A stretch of DNA of 64,000 nucleotides from Pycnopodia helianthoides (lineage: Eukaryota; Echinodermata; Asteroidea; Forcipulatida; Asteriidae), in contig CM063246.1 of assembly GCA_032158295.1 (NCBI GenBank), forward strand, positions 4,927,491-4,991,490. Direction: 5' to 3'. Both the position numbers and the translations under genes were made by a program. Under the pieces are notes generated by a model that worked only from the letters and a program-made list of their open reading frames with translations, was not told the origin of the DNA and ran no database searches. The number at the start of each line of letters is the position of its first letter. Within the stretch, counting starts at the first letter, position 1. Shown here piece after piece: positions 1 to 12,165 of the stretch.

Positions 1-111
1 TTTACGTCGGTGTATTTATTAACAATGCCTCACATTGTAAAATGTGTCAGACTAATACTATCTACGTTTGAAATCATACTTTATTTGGGTCATTTATGTA
101 TTGCAGCCGTC

Positions 112-362
112 ATTACACTGTAATATGCCGGGTCAGGATTAACCGGGATTGCAGGTCTCAGGGGACGTGAACCATTTCTGGTTAAAACTGACTCGGTAAC
201 TGGTAAAAAAAAAATGATTTTAAGTCGGATTTTGCGCTAGTTTGAACCATTTCTTGGTCATTTTGAAACAGATTCCAGGTTTTAATGACTGGCCCAGAAA
301 CGGGTAAGGCCCCTGGACAAGGAATCCGGGTCATTTCTGACCCAGGTTTTTTTTTTTAGCAA
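112..362. repeat. GGGTCA-rich interspersed repeat, copy 1
   Basis: About 250 bp dense in GGGTCA/TGACCC words and near matches such as CCGGGTCA. Related copies lie at about 11638-11885, 24160-24415, 31375-31490 and 40855-41075. Copies 1, 24160 and 40855 sit at equivalent places in the three duplication units. The copies near 11640 and 31375 occupy a second equivalent place. GGGTCA resembles a nuclear-receptor half-site, but nothing shows that it acts as one here; a short DNA-transposon relic is the simpler reading. Confidence 0.6.
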
Positions 363-1598
363 CAATGAAAGTGAGTATTTTTTTTCTTCAGTACTTGCAG
401 TGTTCACTGTGCATCAAAACACTTAAACTTTAAATGGTTGAAAGCTAATTATAACTTTGCTGTATCTTAAAAATATAATGACATTTTTATGTTATGTGAA
501 CTATACCCATATGAAAAACAAATTGTACGCTTTAAATTATTAACCTATTTGGCAGTAGTTTTCGGGTAATCATAATTTTCATATAGCACCGAGTGATATT
601 GTTGTACAATCCTTGTGTTAAACGTACAAAAGTATAACGTTACAATTCCCGTAGAATGTAACATTGCATTATTACGTTTAGCTGTTTTACGCATAAACTA
701 AACGCATTGCGTTGTATTATAGATAGGTTTTATGTATTGTTATAAAACTGGAGTAAACTATTTGATCTTTTGGTAAGCAGAGCTGCCAACATTTGTATCT
801 TGCAATCGGGCAGATTTTGCACAAAAGTCCAGGAGATATTTAGAATTGTATATAGCATCAACTGGGACAAAGTTTCCATATAATCAGGGAGATTTTAACA
901 GTTGTTCATCAGAACATGGAAAGTGTGGTTTATTTTCATGGAACTTTCTGCACAATCAGGGAAGTTTGGCAGCTCTGGGGATTAAGTTGTTTATCTATGC
1001 CTGTATTGAATGAACCTTATAATCCCCAATACGTGTCTAGATTTACAGGTTTTGTGCAGGCTTTCATTGATTGAAACTTGCGGTACATATCAATACCTTT
1101 ATGGCAGATTTCGTTTGGGTTTCTAACAATTTTTGCTGAAAAATATCATGAATGTAAAACATCACCGTTTTAAATTGAATGGTGTTGCCTCTACGTTAGT
1201 TTAGTGTTAATATGATGTAGGAAATTGCATGCATTACCTGTATACATTACACTATTTTGGTTGTATAGCTTCCTAAGATTGGTAGCTTTATATGTTGTGT
1301 TTCGCGTCGTGAAATGTGTCAATTTTTGTAAATATCAGAAGTTAATTCTTATTATAGGTTTACTTGTTTAATGCAGTAAGATGTACATTAGTGTGTAAAC
1401 AACTACCAGGCATGTGTAATAACCAAAAGCACGTATGGATTAGAAACCTGTATTTGTAGCTTTGTTTAAAATGGTCTGTAGTTTTGATCAGAAGCAAGAC
1501 CAATCCCATTCAATTTAGAAAATCCTATGATATTTAGGAACATCCCAAAGGGAGAACCAAGATCTGCAGTGGGCAACGGGTGGTTCCATGTAGTTCCA

Positions 1599-1743
1599 GG
1601 CTCTATTTCACAACGGGCTAAGACTGAACTTAATAACTTAATGTGAAGTCAGTCTTATTTGCCACCATAAAAATCACCATGACGATATTGACAACACACG
1701 CATCTTAAGATGAATCTTTTCAGTTCTTTGTGAAATCGAGTCG
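1599..1743. repeat. Foldback MITE-like repeat, unit 1 copy
   Basis: A roughly 145-bp element whose ends are inverted versions of each other (GGCTC-ATTTCACAACG on the left, TTTGTGAAATCGAGTC on the right) with an internal ATCTTAAGAT palindrome. Equivalent copies lie at 25141-25293 and 42172-42310 in the other units. An independent copy in the opposite orientation lies at 48901-49059. It predates the segmental duplication. Confidence 0.6.
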
Positions 1744-2172
1744 ATTGGGCTCTCTCTTAACGAGAGATCGTCATTAACTAAATAGTTCTCGTTCTTGTGG
1801 ATTTAAATGTTCACCTTAACCTTTCGCAATCTTACACTAATTTCAGCTTGGGGTAGAAAAAATTACTAATAAAAGTGGATCTCCAGAAGGCTCATTGTGT
1901 CGGTTTTTAAAAATAACAGACCCACACAAACAGCTAACAGAAGAGGTTGTTATAAAAGTCCCAAGCTGTTGCATCATTTTTAAGGCATGATAAATACGGC
2001 AACTTCATTAGCCAAAATTAAGTTTACGTGTACGTTTTTCAAATGAATAGTTTGAAATAGATAATTCATAAGAAATAATTAACTGCACACTTTTTACAAA
2101 TGAATACTTATCTAATGTAGTAATCAAATGAAGGTCACAGCGCTTTGATAGTTGAATGTGTTCAAATGTGTT

Positions 2173-2698
2173 CCATTGTGTAGTAAGCTTTATTTAACCA
2201 TCTGGATATGATTTGAAATTTCTAGTTTTAAAAGTACCATCGTGTAGTAAGCTTTATTTAACCATCTGGATATGATAAGAAATTTATAGTTTTAAAAGTA
2301 CCATTGTGTAGTAAGCTTTATTTAACCATCTGAATATGATAAGAAATTTCTAGTTTTAAAAGTTCCATTGTGTAGTAAGCTTTATTTAACCATTGGGATA
2401 TAAGAAGAAACTTCTAGTTTTAAAAGTACCATTGTGTAGTAAGCTTTATTTAACCACTGGGATATAATAAGAAACTTCTAGTTTTAAAAGTACCATTGTG
2501 CAGTAAGCTTTATTTAACCACTGGGATATAATAAGAAACTTCTAGTTTTAAAATTTCCATTGTGTAGTAAGCTTTATTTAACCATCTGGATATGATAAAA
2601 AAACTTCTAGTTTTAAAAGTACCATTGTGTAGTAAGCTTTATATAGCCATCTAGATATGATAAGAAATTTCTAGTTATAAAAGTACCATTGTGTAGCA
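2173..2698. repeat. 64-bp minisatellite, about 8 copies
   Basis: The phrase CCATTGTGTAGTAAGC recurs at 2173, 2237, 2301, 2365, 2429, 2493, 2557, 2622 and 2686 with small variations, giving a period of 64 bp (once 65). The equivalent sites in units 2 (about 25922) and 3 (about 42763) hold only a single diverged copy. The array therefore expanded in unit 1 after duplication. It has no coding potential. Confidence 0.95.
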
Positions 2699-2699
2699 T

Positions 2700-5600
2700 A
2701 CGGCTCGTTTAAACTCTCATGTGGGAGACATGTTTGTTTTCAACGCCCCCCATGGTACGTTGTCAGAACATACTGGCAATGTTAAGAGGTTAAGAGGGTT
2801 TGTGTTGCATTGTAAAACTATTTCGTCTTCTGAGTTTGTTGTTTTCACGTATACATGTATTGCCTTGGTTAATTTAAGTTTATTTGTTTGCTTAATTAAT
2901 TAGGATATATATATATTGGTATTATCTACCATTGCCAATGGACATACTGATTTTGTGCACATGCTGACCGAGTTTTGTCCAACCAAATCACTGACCCATG
3001 TTTATTGACACCCCCCTATGACGTGTGGCATGGTCCAGCTTAGGATATCATAGCATATGAGCTGACCAGTTTGTCTCAAATGTGGTTAAGACAATGGAAA
3101 TATTAAAACATGTCAGCGTGCGTTGACAACTGCCCTCACTGCAGGGTTTTTAAAAGAAAACACAAGATATTTCCTTTTGTGAAGATGTTGACGTTTGATA
3201 TGAAAAGGGGGAGCACGTGCTATTTTTCATATAATGACCAGTATTTTCAGTTTGCTTGCCAAAATGATACTTGGAATGCCCTAAATTCACAATACTAACT
3301 GTATGGTAACAATGTGATTGTTACATTATGTGATTGTTGCATTATGCGTGTTCAACGTATACGATTGTTTTGCAGAAATAGGTATACTTTATACTATACA
3401 AGAACCTGTATCGTAAAGTTAGGTGAGACAAGCAGCTTTTTCCTTATTTTTTACAACACAAGGAAAGTTCTGATGTTGAACACAACACAAACTGAAATTA
3501 TTCCTTTAGCCTTTTGTTAATTAAAACAACTGATTCCTCGGGAAATATATTTCATTCATAATTCGTCTAGTGCGTTGAAGAAGGACGCAGCGAAAAGTTA
3601 CCGGAGAATAGGCGTAAACATTTAATGTGCACAATTATTGTATTGTGAAAGTTTTATCGATTATCTGCCATATTCATTAGTCATCATAGGAAGGTTAAAT
3701 TATGCAAGGGAACGGGAAATCATCTCTTTGGGGAAATTCTATAACAACAATAATGCAACAGTAATGTCACTTTTTTTTTGTCAGGACCATTGCTTACGAC
3801 CTTTTTTGCTGCTGGAAAAAGTACTTTGTGTGCGTGGAAGAGAGAGCTATACGCCATTCTTCCGGGCACACGACGAATTTAGAAAAAGGTATTAAGATGT
3901 CATTGCAAATCTGTCAAGATTATTATAGTGGTCGTTCTTTTTGTACCTTACTGTGAGCGACTCAACATTTGCCAAAAGATACAATACTTCGAACACTTTT
4001 TATTCACAATTAATGGGAACAAAAAAGAAAAACAGGTATATCAAATACGATGACAAGGCTTTTTGGAAATATATCAGAATATCAAAAGACTATTTAACAA
4101 AATCAACTCATTTATTAATGTTTTTATTTTTTGCCTGTTGGGCACATTGATATTTAGATAGATTTACATGTAATTTAATTTTAATTAAACATTATTCCTT
4201 GTTTAAGCTAGTCTTTCAATAAACAAAATTACAAAGAAAAATGTGTGTGTTAATGATTAACATGTGTTATCAATAACATTTACACATACACCAATTTAAC
4301 TACATTGGTTGGTCACCGACAGTCATTGCAGAATTTACCCTGTTATTGCCTTTCGTTGTTTGCGATACAATACATTTATTTGGTTTCCATTAATAATTCT
4401 TAAAAGCAAATATCTTATCTTGTCAGAACTGTCTTTAGTTCCTTCTGTCTGCGGAGTGAAAGACCAGGGATAAAATCTCTTGCGCGAAAATACCCTAATC
4501 CCGCGAATATCGCATAATGCTGGTGTTTAAGTCAACACTTTAAATCATTGTTTGTACTATTGTACATCAAATCTCAATAAAATTACCATTGTTGTAGATG
4601 TCTTTTAAAAGCCATGGCTACTGTTATGGCACACTCAGACAATGATTCAGTCTGCACAAATATCTTCAGGGTGCACCACACGAAAATAGTGAAAAGACCA
4701 TCCGCCGAGCCTTTTTCTGATTTGATGGTCTTGGCTTCAAGCTGATGTTGAAAAATTTTCCAATGTGGTGACCGATTTATCTTCAATCTGGGGCATTTGG
4801 GTATATGCTAGTCAATGACGAATGGAATTATTTTGCTTACAAGTGTAAGGCCTATACGAAGATGGATCTGGCTTATACACATTTAGCGGGTGTTTATTTT
4901 GAATATTCCCCCCAAAATGGGGGGGGGGGAGTTTGGTTGCCAGCAAATACTTTTGGTTTGATTTCAAAACGCTGTGAGGGACGTTTTAAAACCTCGTTTT
5001 AGCATGTACCGATATTATTTTTAGTTGATGTGAATACCTTGTGTGTGTGTGTGTTTATAGTGCACGCCTGATTGAGTTCAACTTTCGTCGGCTAATGCTA
5101 CTGCTATCGTTGAATAAACAAAACCATAGTAAACACAGCCGTTGCGATTGATCGGGGAATTCCCGCGCATGAGAAATCAACAACAAGGTCACAGTAGTCA
5201 ACCAGACTGCGTAACAGACGTCGATTGTGATATCAGCAGCATACCTCGGTTATTTTCTAAGGGCACAAGAAGTTCGGACGGTAAAACTACCTTTTTTTTC
5301 ACCGGGGGGGGGGGGCACCGATGGTTGGGGTGGGGGTAAAGTTGCTAATGCTTGAACTAAGTTTATTGATAAAAAAAAAAATAAGCATGGCAGGAGTAAT
5401 TGAAATTTGTTGACAGGGTTCATCTTAAACCCACAAATCATGCCGTACACCGTCACATGATTTTACATTATAGGCCCGCCTTCGTGTAAGACTTTGATAC
5501 ACCGTCATATTAAAGGAAACTGAGGGCATGGGCAAACCGTACAGGACCGCAATCACGACTGGTGTAGTGATTAACATAATGAGTTTGATCAAGTCTGATC

Positions 5601-6690
5601 TGAGCATGCGTTTTGACCTTTGTCCCGCGGCTGGATATGGTGGAAACAAAGAGTGAACTGCCTTAACGATATCAGGTGTGTACAGTGTACTAGTCTATGA
5701 CATTCACATCGACGGCCGTACTCTCACCGGGTGTATCAACATAACTATTACAACTTTACTAATTACACTGTGTTTGAGGGTGAGTATGACGGGGTATACT
5801 ACATTCATTCGAATCATTTAGCTTCAAATACACATTATCATTATACTTAACTGGGTATTTTGCATTTAATTGAATTTGATGTATTAAACCGAACTCATCA
5901 CCATCATTATCATCCATCGACCGCGGTCCACATCAGACTCGGAGACACTCTGATACGTCATCCCGGTGTTTTGCACCATTAGCTCATGCCAGTGCCAGGT
6001 CCTAATACAAACGATTGAGGAGATGAACTGATTTGTTCTTCTCGAAGGCAAGCAACAGTATATATGACCATACCCAAAGTATCTTTTGTAAAAACAAATT
6101 GCACTCATTGTATACTTGGAGGGGGAGAAAATGATAACTGCAAGACAACACACAACGCTCAGACCCCTCTCTTCAAATTGAGATCGGGTACAAAATTGAA
6201 ATAGGTAAAATAAAATAAAACTAGTGTTCGTAAAAACGAACACAGAGTGGTTTCGGTTGGTGGAACAAATATATATAATATCATGATTTCATACTGAAAA
6301 TCACATGTCATATCCAATAAAATGCTAAGTTTGGTCGTAACCACTTTGGACTTGCTTTATGGACCGTAAGGAAAGGTCAAAGTGGGGCATGTTTTTTAAT
6401 AGCATGGTAAATGTGTAAGATGATGACTCGGGTACATGTGGTTTAGGAGATAAGATTTTGTATTTTTAGAACTTCCTCTTTGAACCAGAAATAAAGATGA
6501 AAGGGGTTTATGTTATTAAATAGGTTTTACATGTGCCTTAAGCTGAAAGAAGGCACAAAGATTATGACTTCATGACATGTGGTTCAGGAGATATGATTTT
6601 TAAATTTGAACTCCCTGCTTAGACCGGAAGGTAAGGACAAAGTGGGGTCATGTATTTGAAAAAAAGTCAAATGAGTCAAGAGCTATATAT
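2700..6690. other. Non-coding unit-1 flank without recognisable gene
   Basis: No ORF here shows family features; the longest (119 aa, minus strand near 5884-6243) is low-complexity and not conserved as an ORF at the equivalent place in unit 2. The sequence is a diverged duplicate of 25930-28200. Homopolymer runs of G (near 4920 and 5307) and short TG runs (near 5040) are present. Confidence 0.6.
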
Positions 6691-6697
6691 ATCGGGA

Positions 6698-7698
6698 TGT
6701 TGGAATGCTCAAGTCGGCCTAGACTTGTGGGCGAGTCGTTAAAGGTCTGTCGCGGTGATAGCGAAAAGGTTCTCTCGTAACTTTCTCGCGAGACTGATGC
6801 TCTCGCGAAGCTACTGCTCTCGCGAGACTACTGCTCTCGCGAGACTACTGCTCTCGCGACTACGGTCCCATTTAACAAACTTGTACAATCCGATAGCGGT
6901 TTGTGCACGGCCTATGGGCTCTTCGGCCGATTTCGTACGGAAGCATCTGATCGGTCGACTTTGTAAAATCTTTAACCTTCAAAATATAGGCCTACATGAA
7001 TATTAACAATACATTTTGTACAATGGATATCGAGTCATCTGTATGGAGAAACGGAGTCGGTCATGATCAACGTGTGAAACCCATATAGCATGTAGGGTAT
7101 GCATAACTTATAAAGAAAGAGTTGACTGCATTTTGTGACTGAAAGCCGGGAACTCCCGGCTTCCGCAAGTGCCGATTCTTTGCTTACGGTAAGCAGAGCC
7201 ATGAAATTGGGCCCTGTTCTGTAATTTCAATGAACAAAATGTTATTATCCGTACAATCAGACTGAGCAGACATTTACCGTAGGTGTTATTTAATCATGTT
7301 TAAGGGACACATCTTAATTTAAACAGATAGATAATAAATTTCGATGCGAAGTATAATTATTGATAAAACTATTAAATATCTGAAGCAGTTAATAGCAAAT
7401 AAACTCATGTACAAAATGTCAAAAAAATTCAGTGTATTTACAGTATTTGAAAATATCACCACCCTCAGATAGGCCTATATCGACGGGTCTGGGCAGTCTG
7501 GTTGGCCGCCTAGTCAACCGTAGCATACAAAAGTACATACATGAATACCTACAACTATCGGATTGTACAAGTCGTTCAATGGGACCGTAGTCGCGAGAGC
7601 AGTTGTCTCGCCCAGAGCAGCGGTCTCGCGAGAGCCATTTTGCTATAACCACGACAGACATTATAACGACTTGTCCACAAGTTCAATGTCCAACCGTA
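6698..7698. mobile_element. 1-kb inverted-repeat element with TCTCGCGAGA arrays in both arms
   Basis: The left arm (about 6698-6895) and right arm (about 7558-7698) are inverted copies. Both carry CTTGTGG-CGAGTCGTT, GTCTGTCG, several TCTCGCGAGA-type palindromes, CGACTACGGTCCCA and TTGTACAATCCGATAG in mirrored order. The left arm has a short tandem array of the CTCGCGAGACTACTG unit (about 6785-6860). The roughly 660-bp centre has no credible ORF. No counterpart is seen in unit 2. Element ends and target duplication were not resolved. Confidence 0.7.
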
Positions 7699-8773
7699 AC
7701 CGAGAGACGACCAGAAAAACTATAATATCGTCAACGAAAGGTGAAAAACACCCGATAAAACGATACTGTTGATTAGGAAATGGGGCAATTATATTACATT
7801 TATTTTCGTGTTTTGGGGGTTTTCATGTACCTGTCAACTGTATTGGAAATTACGTCCATTCCAGGCTATAGGCCGCAAGCAAATTACGTCCATTCCAAGC
7901 TAGGCCACAGGCATCATAACGTGTACAAAAGAAGTTGCATGGCAGGCAACCATTAAAATAACGAGGTCTTTGCACTCTAAAAACAAAAGTGCTAAATACT
8001 GGGTGCTAAGCAAGTGTGTGCACCTGAAGTGCACAAAGCAGCACCAATAGTGTTACATTTTCTCCCACAAAGTAGAAGTGCTGAAAAGTACGTGCTGAAT
8101 ATGATTGCTGAATAGTGAGGCTTCCTTGACTGCACCTGAGGTGTTAAATTAACACTTTGTATACTGAAATGGCAATACCAATTAGCACCTATCTTCGGTG
8201 TTATGCAAGACTGTTTTTGATTGGTCAATTGATGTGAGGTGATCACGCAGACTTTCGCCCGCCGCCATGTTGATGCATATGCCCTGTGTAACTTTACACG
8301 ATCGTTCAGCAAATTTGACAAGGTAAGCAAACAATAAATTGATTATTACACCCAAGATGGTTTTATTATCATGCATGGATCACACTGAAGTTACACTTGC
8401 TTTTGTTGATGACAATATTTTAAACGATTTCGTCTAGTGAAAAGGCCCGTTCTGATTCAACATTGTTCATGAATCATGTGCGTCGATTGCATGGGCATGC
8501 AGCATGCATGCATGGAGGCCATGGCTCGCGTGTCGTTAAACCTACAGGTCGAACGTATAGTCCACGTACGATCCAGCCCCATTCAACGTGCAGTAAAATC
8601 CTTCGTTATGGGCTTGTGAATTTATATAACAAGTAGGATTTGATGAGTCGTAATCTGCATTTTATATTGCAATATAACTAATAAGCACAGGAGGCTTACC
8701 CTAGATATTTTTTATTAAACTCCTAGCTTTAGTGATTTTCCATAGATTAAAAGGTCTAAATTGTTTTTAACAG

Positions 8774-9088
8774 GTCACCACATTGCTTGAGGAAGTGCTG
8801 AGCAGTAATACCACAAAGCAGCCCACTCTCATTGCCTTTGTCGCCAAACCACAGATACATCAGATCGTTTTGAAGATAAAGAACTACCGCTTCCCCCTTC
8901 CATCATCGAACATCACATCAGCTGTGGATATACTCTTCAAGAGCCACTGCACCTTCAACTTTGAATATTCTGCTCAACTACCCAACTTCTTTGGCTACCT
9001 GAAAACTCAGATATACGGACTGAAATATTCAGGCAAGGTGCCACCACGAGTCATTGAATTTATAGCCAGGGCACTCAAGGTACTGTGA
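8774..9088 (+). CDS. Terminal exon of an uncharacterised ORF inside the 7973-10929 element
   Basis: An open frame of about 105 codons follows a good splice acceptor (pyrimidine-rich TTTTTAACAG ending at 8773) and ends in TGA at 9086-9088. The protein begins VTTLLEEVL and contains AFVAKPQ, YRFPLP, AVDILFKSHCTFNFEY and FFGYLKTQIYGL, then a basic tail. This looks like a folded domain with a conserved FNxxY / F-x-Y-L core. It is reminiscent of a recurrent uncharacterised ORF found in many copies in fish and invertebrate genomes, though that is memory and unchecked. No ATG lies in the exon, so upstream exons are needed; none was identified between 7973 and 8770. It is probably element-encoded rather than a host gene. 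Confidence 0.45.
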   Translation, partial: VTTLLEEVLSSNTTKQPTLIAFVAKPQIHQIVLKIKNYRFPLPSSNITSAVDILFKSHCTFNFEYSAQLPNFFGYLKTQIYGLKYSGKVPPRVIEFIARALKVL

Positions 9089-9099
9089 GTGCTTATCAC

Positions 9100-10380
9100 A
9101 TGGAGAGTTTGAAGCATTGTTAGTATCTTGTTCCTTTAGATTGGTGTTTTTATACATTTGAAGTTTTCGGATTTCAAAACAAGGAATCTGAGTGTTAACG
9201 TCTAATAAGAGTGAAGTTGGTTTGAGGTGATTTATTGCTGTATTATGTTGATAGAAGGCAATTAATCATTCTGTATTTCAGATACACATTTTAAATCATT
9301 CTCTTAATTCAAAATAGGCAAGTGTTTTTGTACAACTTTTGAAACTATAACCAGGAAACGAAACCTAAATTTAACATGAAGGTTCCCAGCCTTTTTTTAA
9401 GCCTACAATTCTGATGGCAGAAATCTAAATTTAGGACTTGAGACATCAGTTTGAGAGTAAATTGTGTGGCATATACCTAATACTACTTTTAATTTCGGTG
9501 CTTTTGTTAATTTATACCTGAACTTTGGGGCATTGTATTCATGAAAAAAAGGATAATGATATACTGTTTTTTTTGGACGGAAGGAAACAGTCTCTTAATA
9601 TTATAAATACAATTTTCAATTAGGCTAGACAAAAAAATAGTTGTGTTTGCTATTGCCACACACCCTTTCACAAAGAAATCATGTAAATCTTTGTTATAAA
9701 AAACCCAGAAATAGTACCCACGTTCTTTCAAACGTAATAGGAAACACAGCTGTTGTTTTGTTTGGCCTTACAACAAATGTGTTTTTTAATGCTGGATTTC
9801 CACACTGTTTGGGCCTACTTGATAGTCATTGATATATTGTTGGAGTGTGTAAAGAGTCAAGTTGATTTGATGTGATGAAAACTTATGCTGTATAATTTTG
9901 GTAGGGTTTTAACCTGTTCTGTGTCAACCTTCAGTTAGAAAATCTCAGGGGCAGATACAGAGGAGAGATACTGGGGGTCAAACACCTCCCTTAATCTAGG
10001 CCATTATGTTTTAGTTTGTGCTAACAGTCTTATTTACAAGCTGATTTCATGTGTCTGTTTTGGGGAGTTTTTTTGGTCTTGTTTATTATGCTGGGGTGGT
10101 CTTTTGGCTTTTGCACTGAAATAATCAGACCAGGGTCACTGCAGAAACTTGTTAGTGGTAAGAAACAAAATTTGAAACAAATCTGTAAAGCCTGAACACC
10201 CCCCCCCCCTCTGTAAAAATTAATGGATCTTATAATATTTAGAGAAGTTTATATATTTGTACGTTCATGTATTGCAACTGAACTTCTCAAATTTAATATG
10301 TTCTCATGTTTCTGATAATAAAATTTTACATAAACATGTACATGTAACTCAGTTGAGTACATTATTTTGTGTCCTAGAGT
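9100..10380. other. No recognisable gene; interior of the 3-kb element
   Basis: AT-rich sequence between the ORF and the 54-bp array. It holds a C homopolymer near 10200 and nothing else that I can name. Confidence 0.5.
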
Positions 10381-10387
10381 TGCTGAA

Positions 10388-10797
10388 AATAGCACCTAAA
10401 GTGCTCTAGTTTAGCTCTTATGGGTGCAGCACCTCAATGGCAGTAGCACCTAAAGTGCTCTAGTTTAGCTCTTATGGGTGCAGCACCTCAATGGCAGTAG
10501 CACCTAAAGTGCTCTAGTTTAGCTCTTATGGGTGCAGCACCTCAATGGCAGTAGCACCTAAAGTGCTCTAGTTTAGCTCTTATGGGTGCAGCACCTCAAT
10601 GGCAGTAGCACCTAAAGTGCTCTAGTTTAGCTCTTATGGGTGCAGCACCTCAATGGCAGTAGCACCTAAAGTGCTCTAGTTTAGCTCTTATGGGTGCAGC
10701 ACCTCAATGGCAGTAGCACCTAAAGTGCTCTAGTTTAGCTCTTATGGGTGCAGCACCTCAATGACAGTAGCACCTAAAGTGCTCTAGTTTAGCTCTT
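10388..10797. repeat. 54-bp minisatellite, 7.6 nearly identical copies
   Basis: The word AGCACCTAAAGTGCTCTAG begins at 10391, 10445, 10499, 10553, 10607, 10661, 10715 and 10769, an exact 54-bp period. Units are identical apart from one G/A difference in the last full copy and a truncated final copy. Each unit contains the small inverted repeat AGCAC-CTAAA-GTGCT, the same word that dominates both termini of the host element. The homogeneity implies recent expansion. Confidence 0.95.
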
Positions 10798-10929
10798 TCT
10801 GAGTGCTACTAATGTAGCACGCATGCTCGTGCTAAACCAGCACTCCAAGTGCAGTCACTATACAAGCTCTTAAAAGTGCTAAATATTGAATCTTTAAGTG
10901 TTAGAATTAGCACTTCGATTTTTAGAGTG

Positions 10930-11637
10930 TGGCTTGCCATAAATTTAGGAATAACTATAAAACAGGTAATACTGACGCAATGGTGATGTCAAGTTTTCAT
11001 ATAACTATAACTATAGGTTCTTGTACCGATCGGAAAATTGTTGAGTACAGTATAAGATTATCTGATTACCAAATCCGTGTACAAAAGGCTATGGGTATGG
11101 CCGTTAAGAAAAAGAAGAAGAAATACAAATCAATGTCGACGAAACCCCTAATAAGTAAGAGCTTCAACCGACAGAAATATTTGTAATCTATGAGATACAA
11201 GCACTGTCACAGTCTTCACTGTCACCAGCTTTACTTGTTTACCATATTATTAACAAACCATTTATTGTCTTGCAGGTATCATTTTCACCCCCACTCAAGT
11301 ACAATGTGTGCAATTTGTTATTACAAAATATATTTTGGATACGGTCATTAATTTTACTGTTATAGTACAGACAAGATAGCATGCCAAGACAGAAAAAAAA
11401 CATAGCAAGAAATGTAACCAGAGTTGGCCAACAAAATATTGTTTGGTTGTCTGTCTGGTTGGGGTGTTTGCTTTGTTGTTTTTGTTGTTTTGTTTCCATC
11501 TGTACTACTTGTTTTGGTTTTTTTTCGAAATAACTGTTACTTTGAACTTTACACGTTGCTTTTGTGGACAGACTTCCACCATTTTATCTAGCCGCTAATG
11601 ACAGCTATTATGACATTGGTGAAAAACATTCTCTGCA
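10930..11637. other. Unit-1 flank, duplicate of about 28310-28400 plus 31258-31330
   Basis: No gene seen. At 11150-11300 the sequence matches unit 2 on both sides of its 2.86-kb insertion. The stretch at 11236-11262 is the empty site of that insertion. Confidence 0.6.
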
Positions 11638-11885
11638 AACTCCCGGGTCAGAACTGACCATGGTTTCCAGGTCCCTTGGGACCTGACCTATTTTTAGTTC
11701 AAGCTAACCCGGAAAGTGGGAAAATAGGGGTTTTGAACTCAGATTCTGCATCAGTTTGGCCCATTTACGGATAATTTTGACACATATTCCGGGTCAAACT
11801 TGACCCCCCCCCCCAAAAAAAAAAAAAAAAAATGGGCCAGGCCCTCATGTGACCCAGATTAATTTTGACTCTGAGGTTTTAAGAG
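11638..11885. repeat. GGGTCA-rich interspersed repeat, copy 2
   Basis: Same family as 112-362, with CCCGGGTCA, GGGCCAGGCCC and a terminal GAGTGTAACCTTAC phrase that also closes the partial unit-2 copy near 31480. It contains a C9/A20 homopolymer block near 11806-11832. Confidence 0.55.
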
Positions 11886-12165
11886 TGTAACCTTACCAGG
11901 TGACACCTAGGTTTATTGTGCAAAATAAGTAATTTCTCTGTTTTAAAGAATTGTGCAAGTCAAATCAATGATTCAATCACGAGTGTTGGCCATGTTTTTA
12001 ATTCTTTAAGTCGTGTAATTTCATCATTAATTCATCATATATGATGAATATATACAGCTTACCTAAAGGCTGAGCGAGTTTAGTAATCGTTCAGCATTGG
12101 CTAAGATTTACATTGGTTTACAAACTAACTACTTTTGGACGTCAATGTACGTAACATTTGTCAAC

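Larger units (their letters stand above)
7973..10929. mobile_element. 3-kb DNA-transposon-like element with CACTCTAAAAA inverted ends
   Basis: The left end reads CACTCTAAAAACAAAAGTGC. The right end is the inverted equivalent and finishes in TTTTTAGAGTG; about 20 of the first 23 bases match. Both ends are followed inward by dense AGCAC/GTGCT words, typical of subterminal repeats. The element carries one spliced-looking ORF (8774-9088) and a 54-bp minisatellite near its right end. A TG dinucleotide flanks each side, but no longer target duplication is visible. It is absent from unit 2. The start resembles CACTA/Chapaev-type ends, but the superfamily is not established. Confidence 0.65.

Noticed and set aside
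5884..6243. 119-residue minus-strand ORF
   Set aside because: The duplicate at 27867-28154 does not keep the same protein and no motif is visible.
10388..10797. CRISPR-like repeat-spacer array
   Set aside because: The repeats are directly abutting with no variable spacers, and the context is a eukaryotic transposon.
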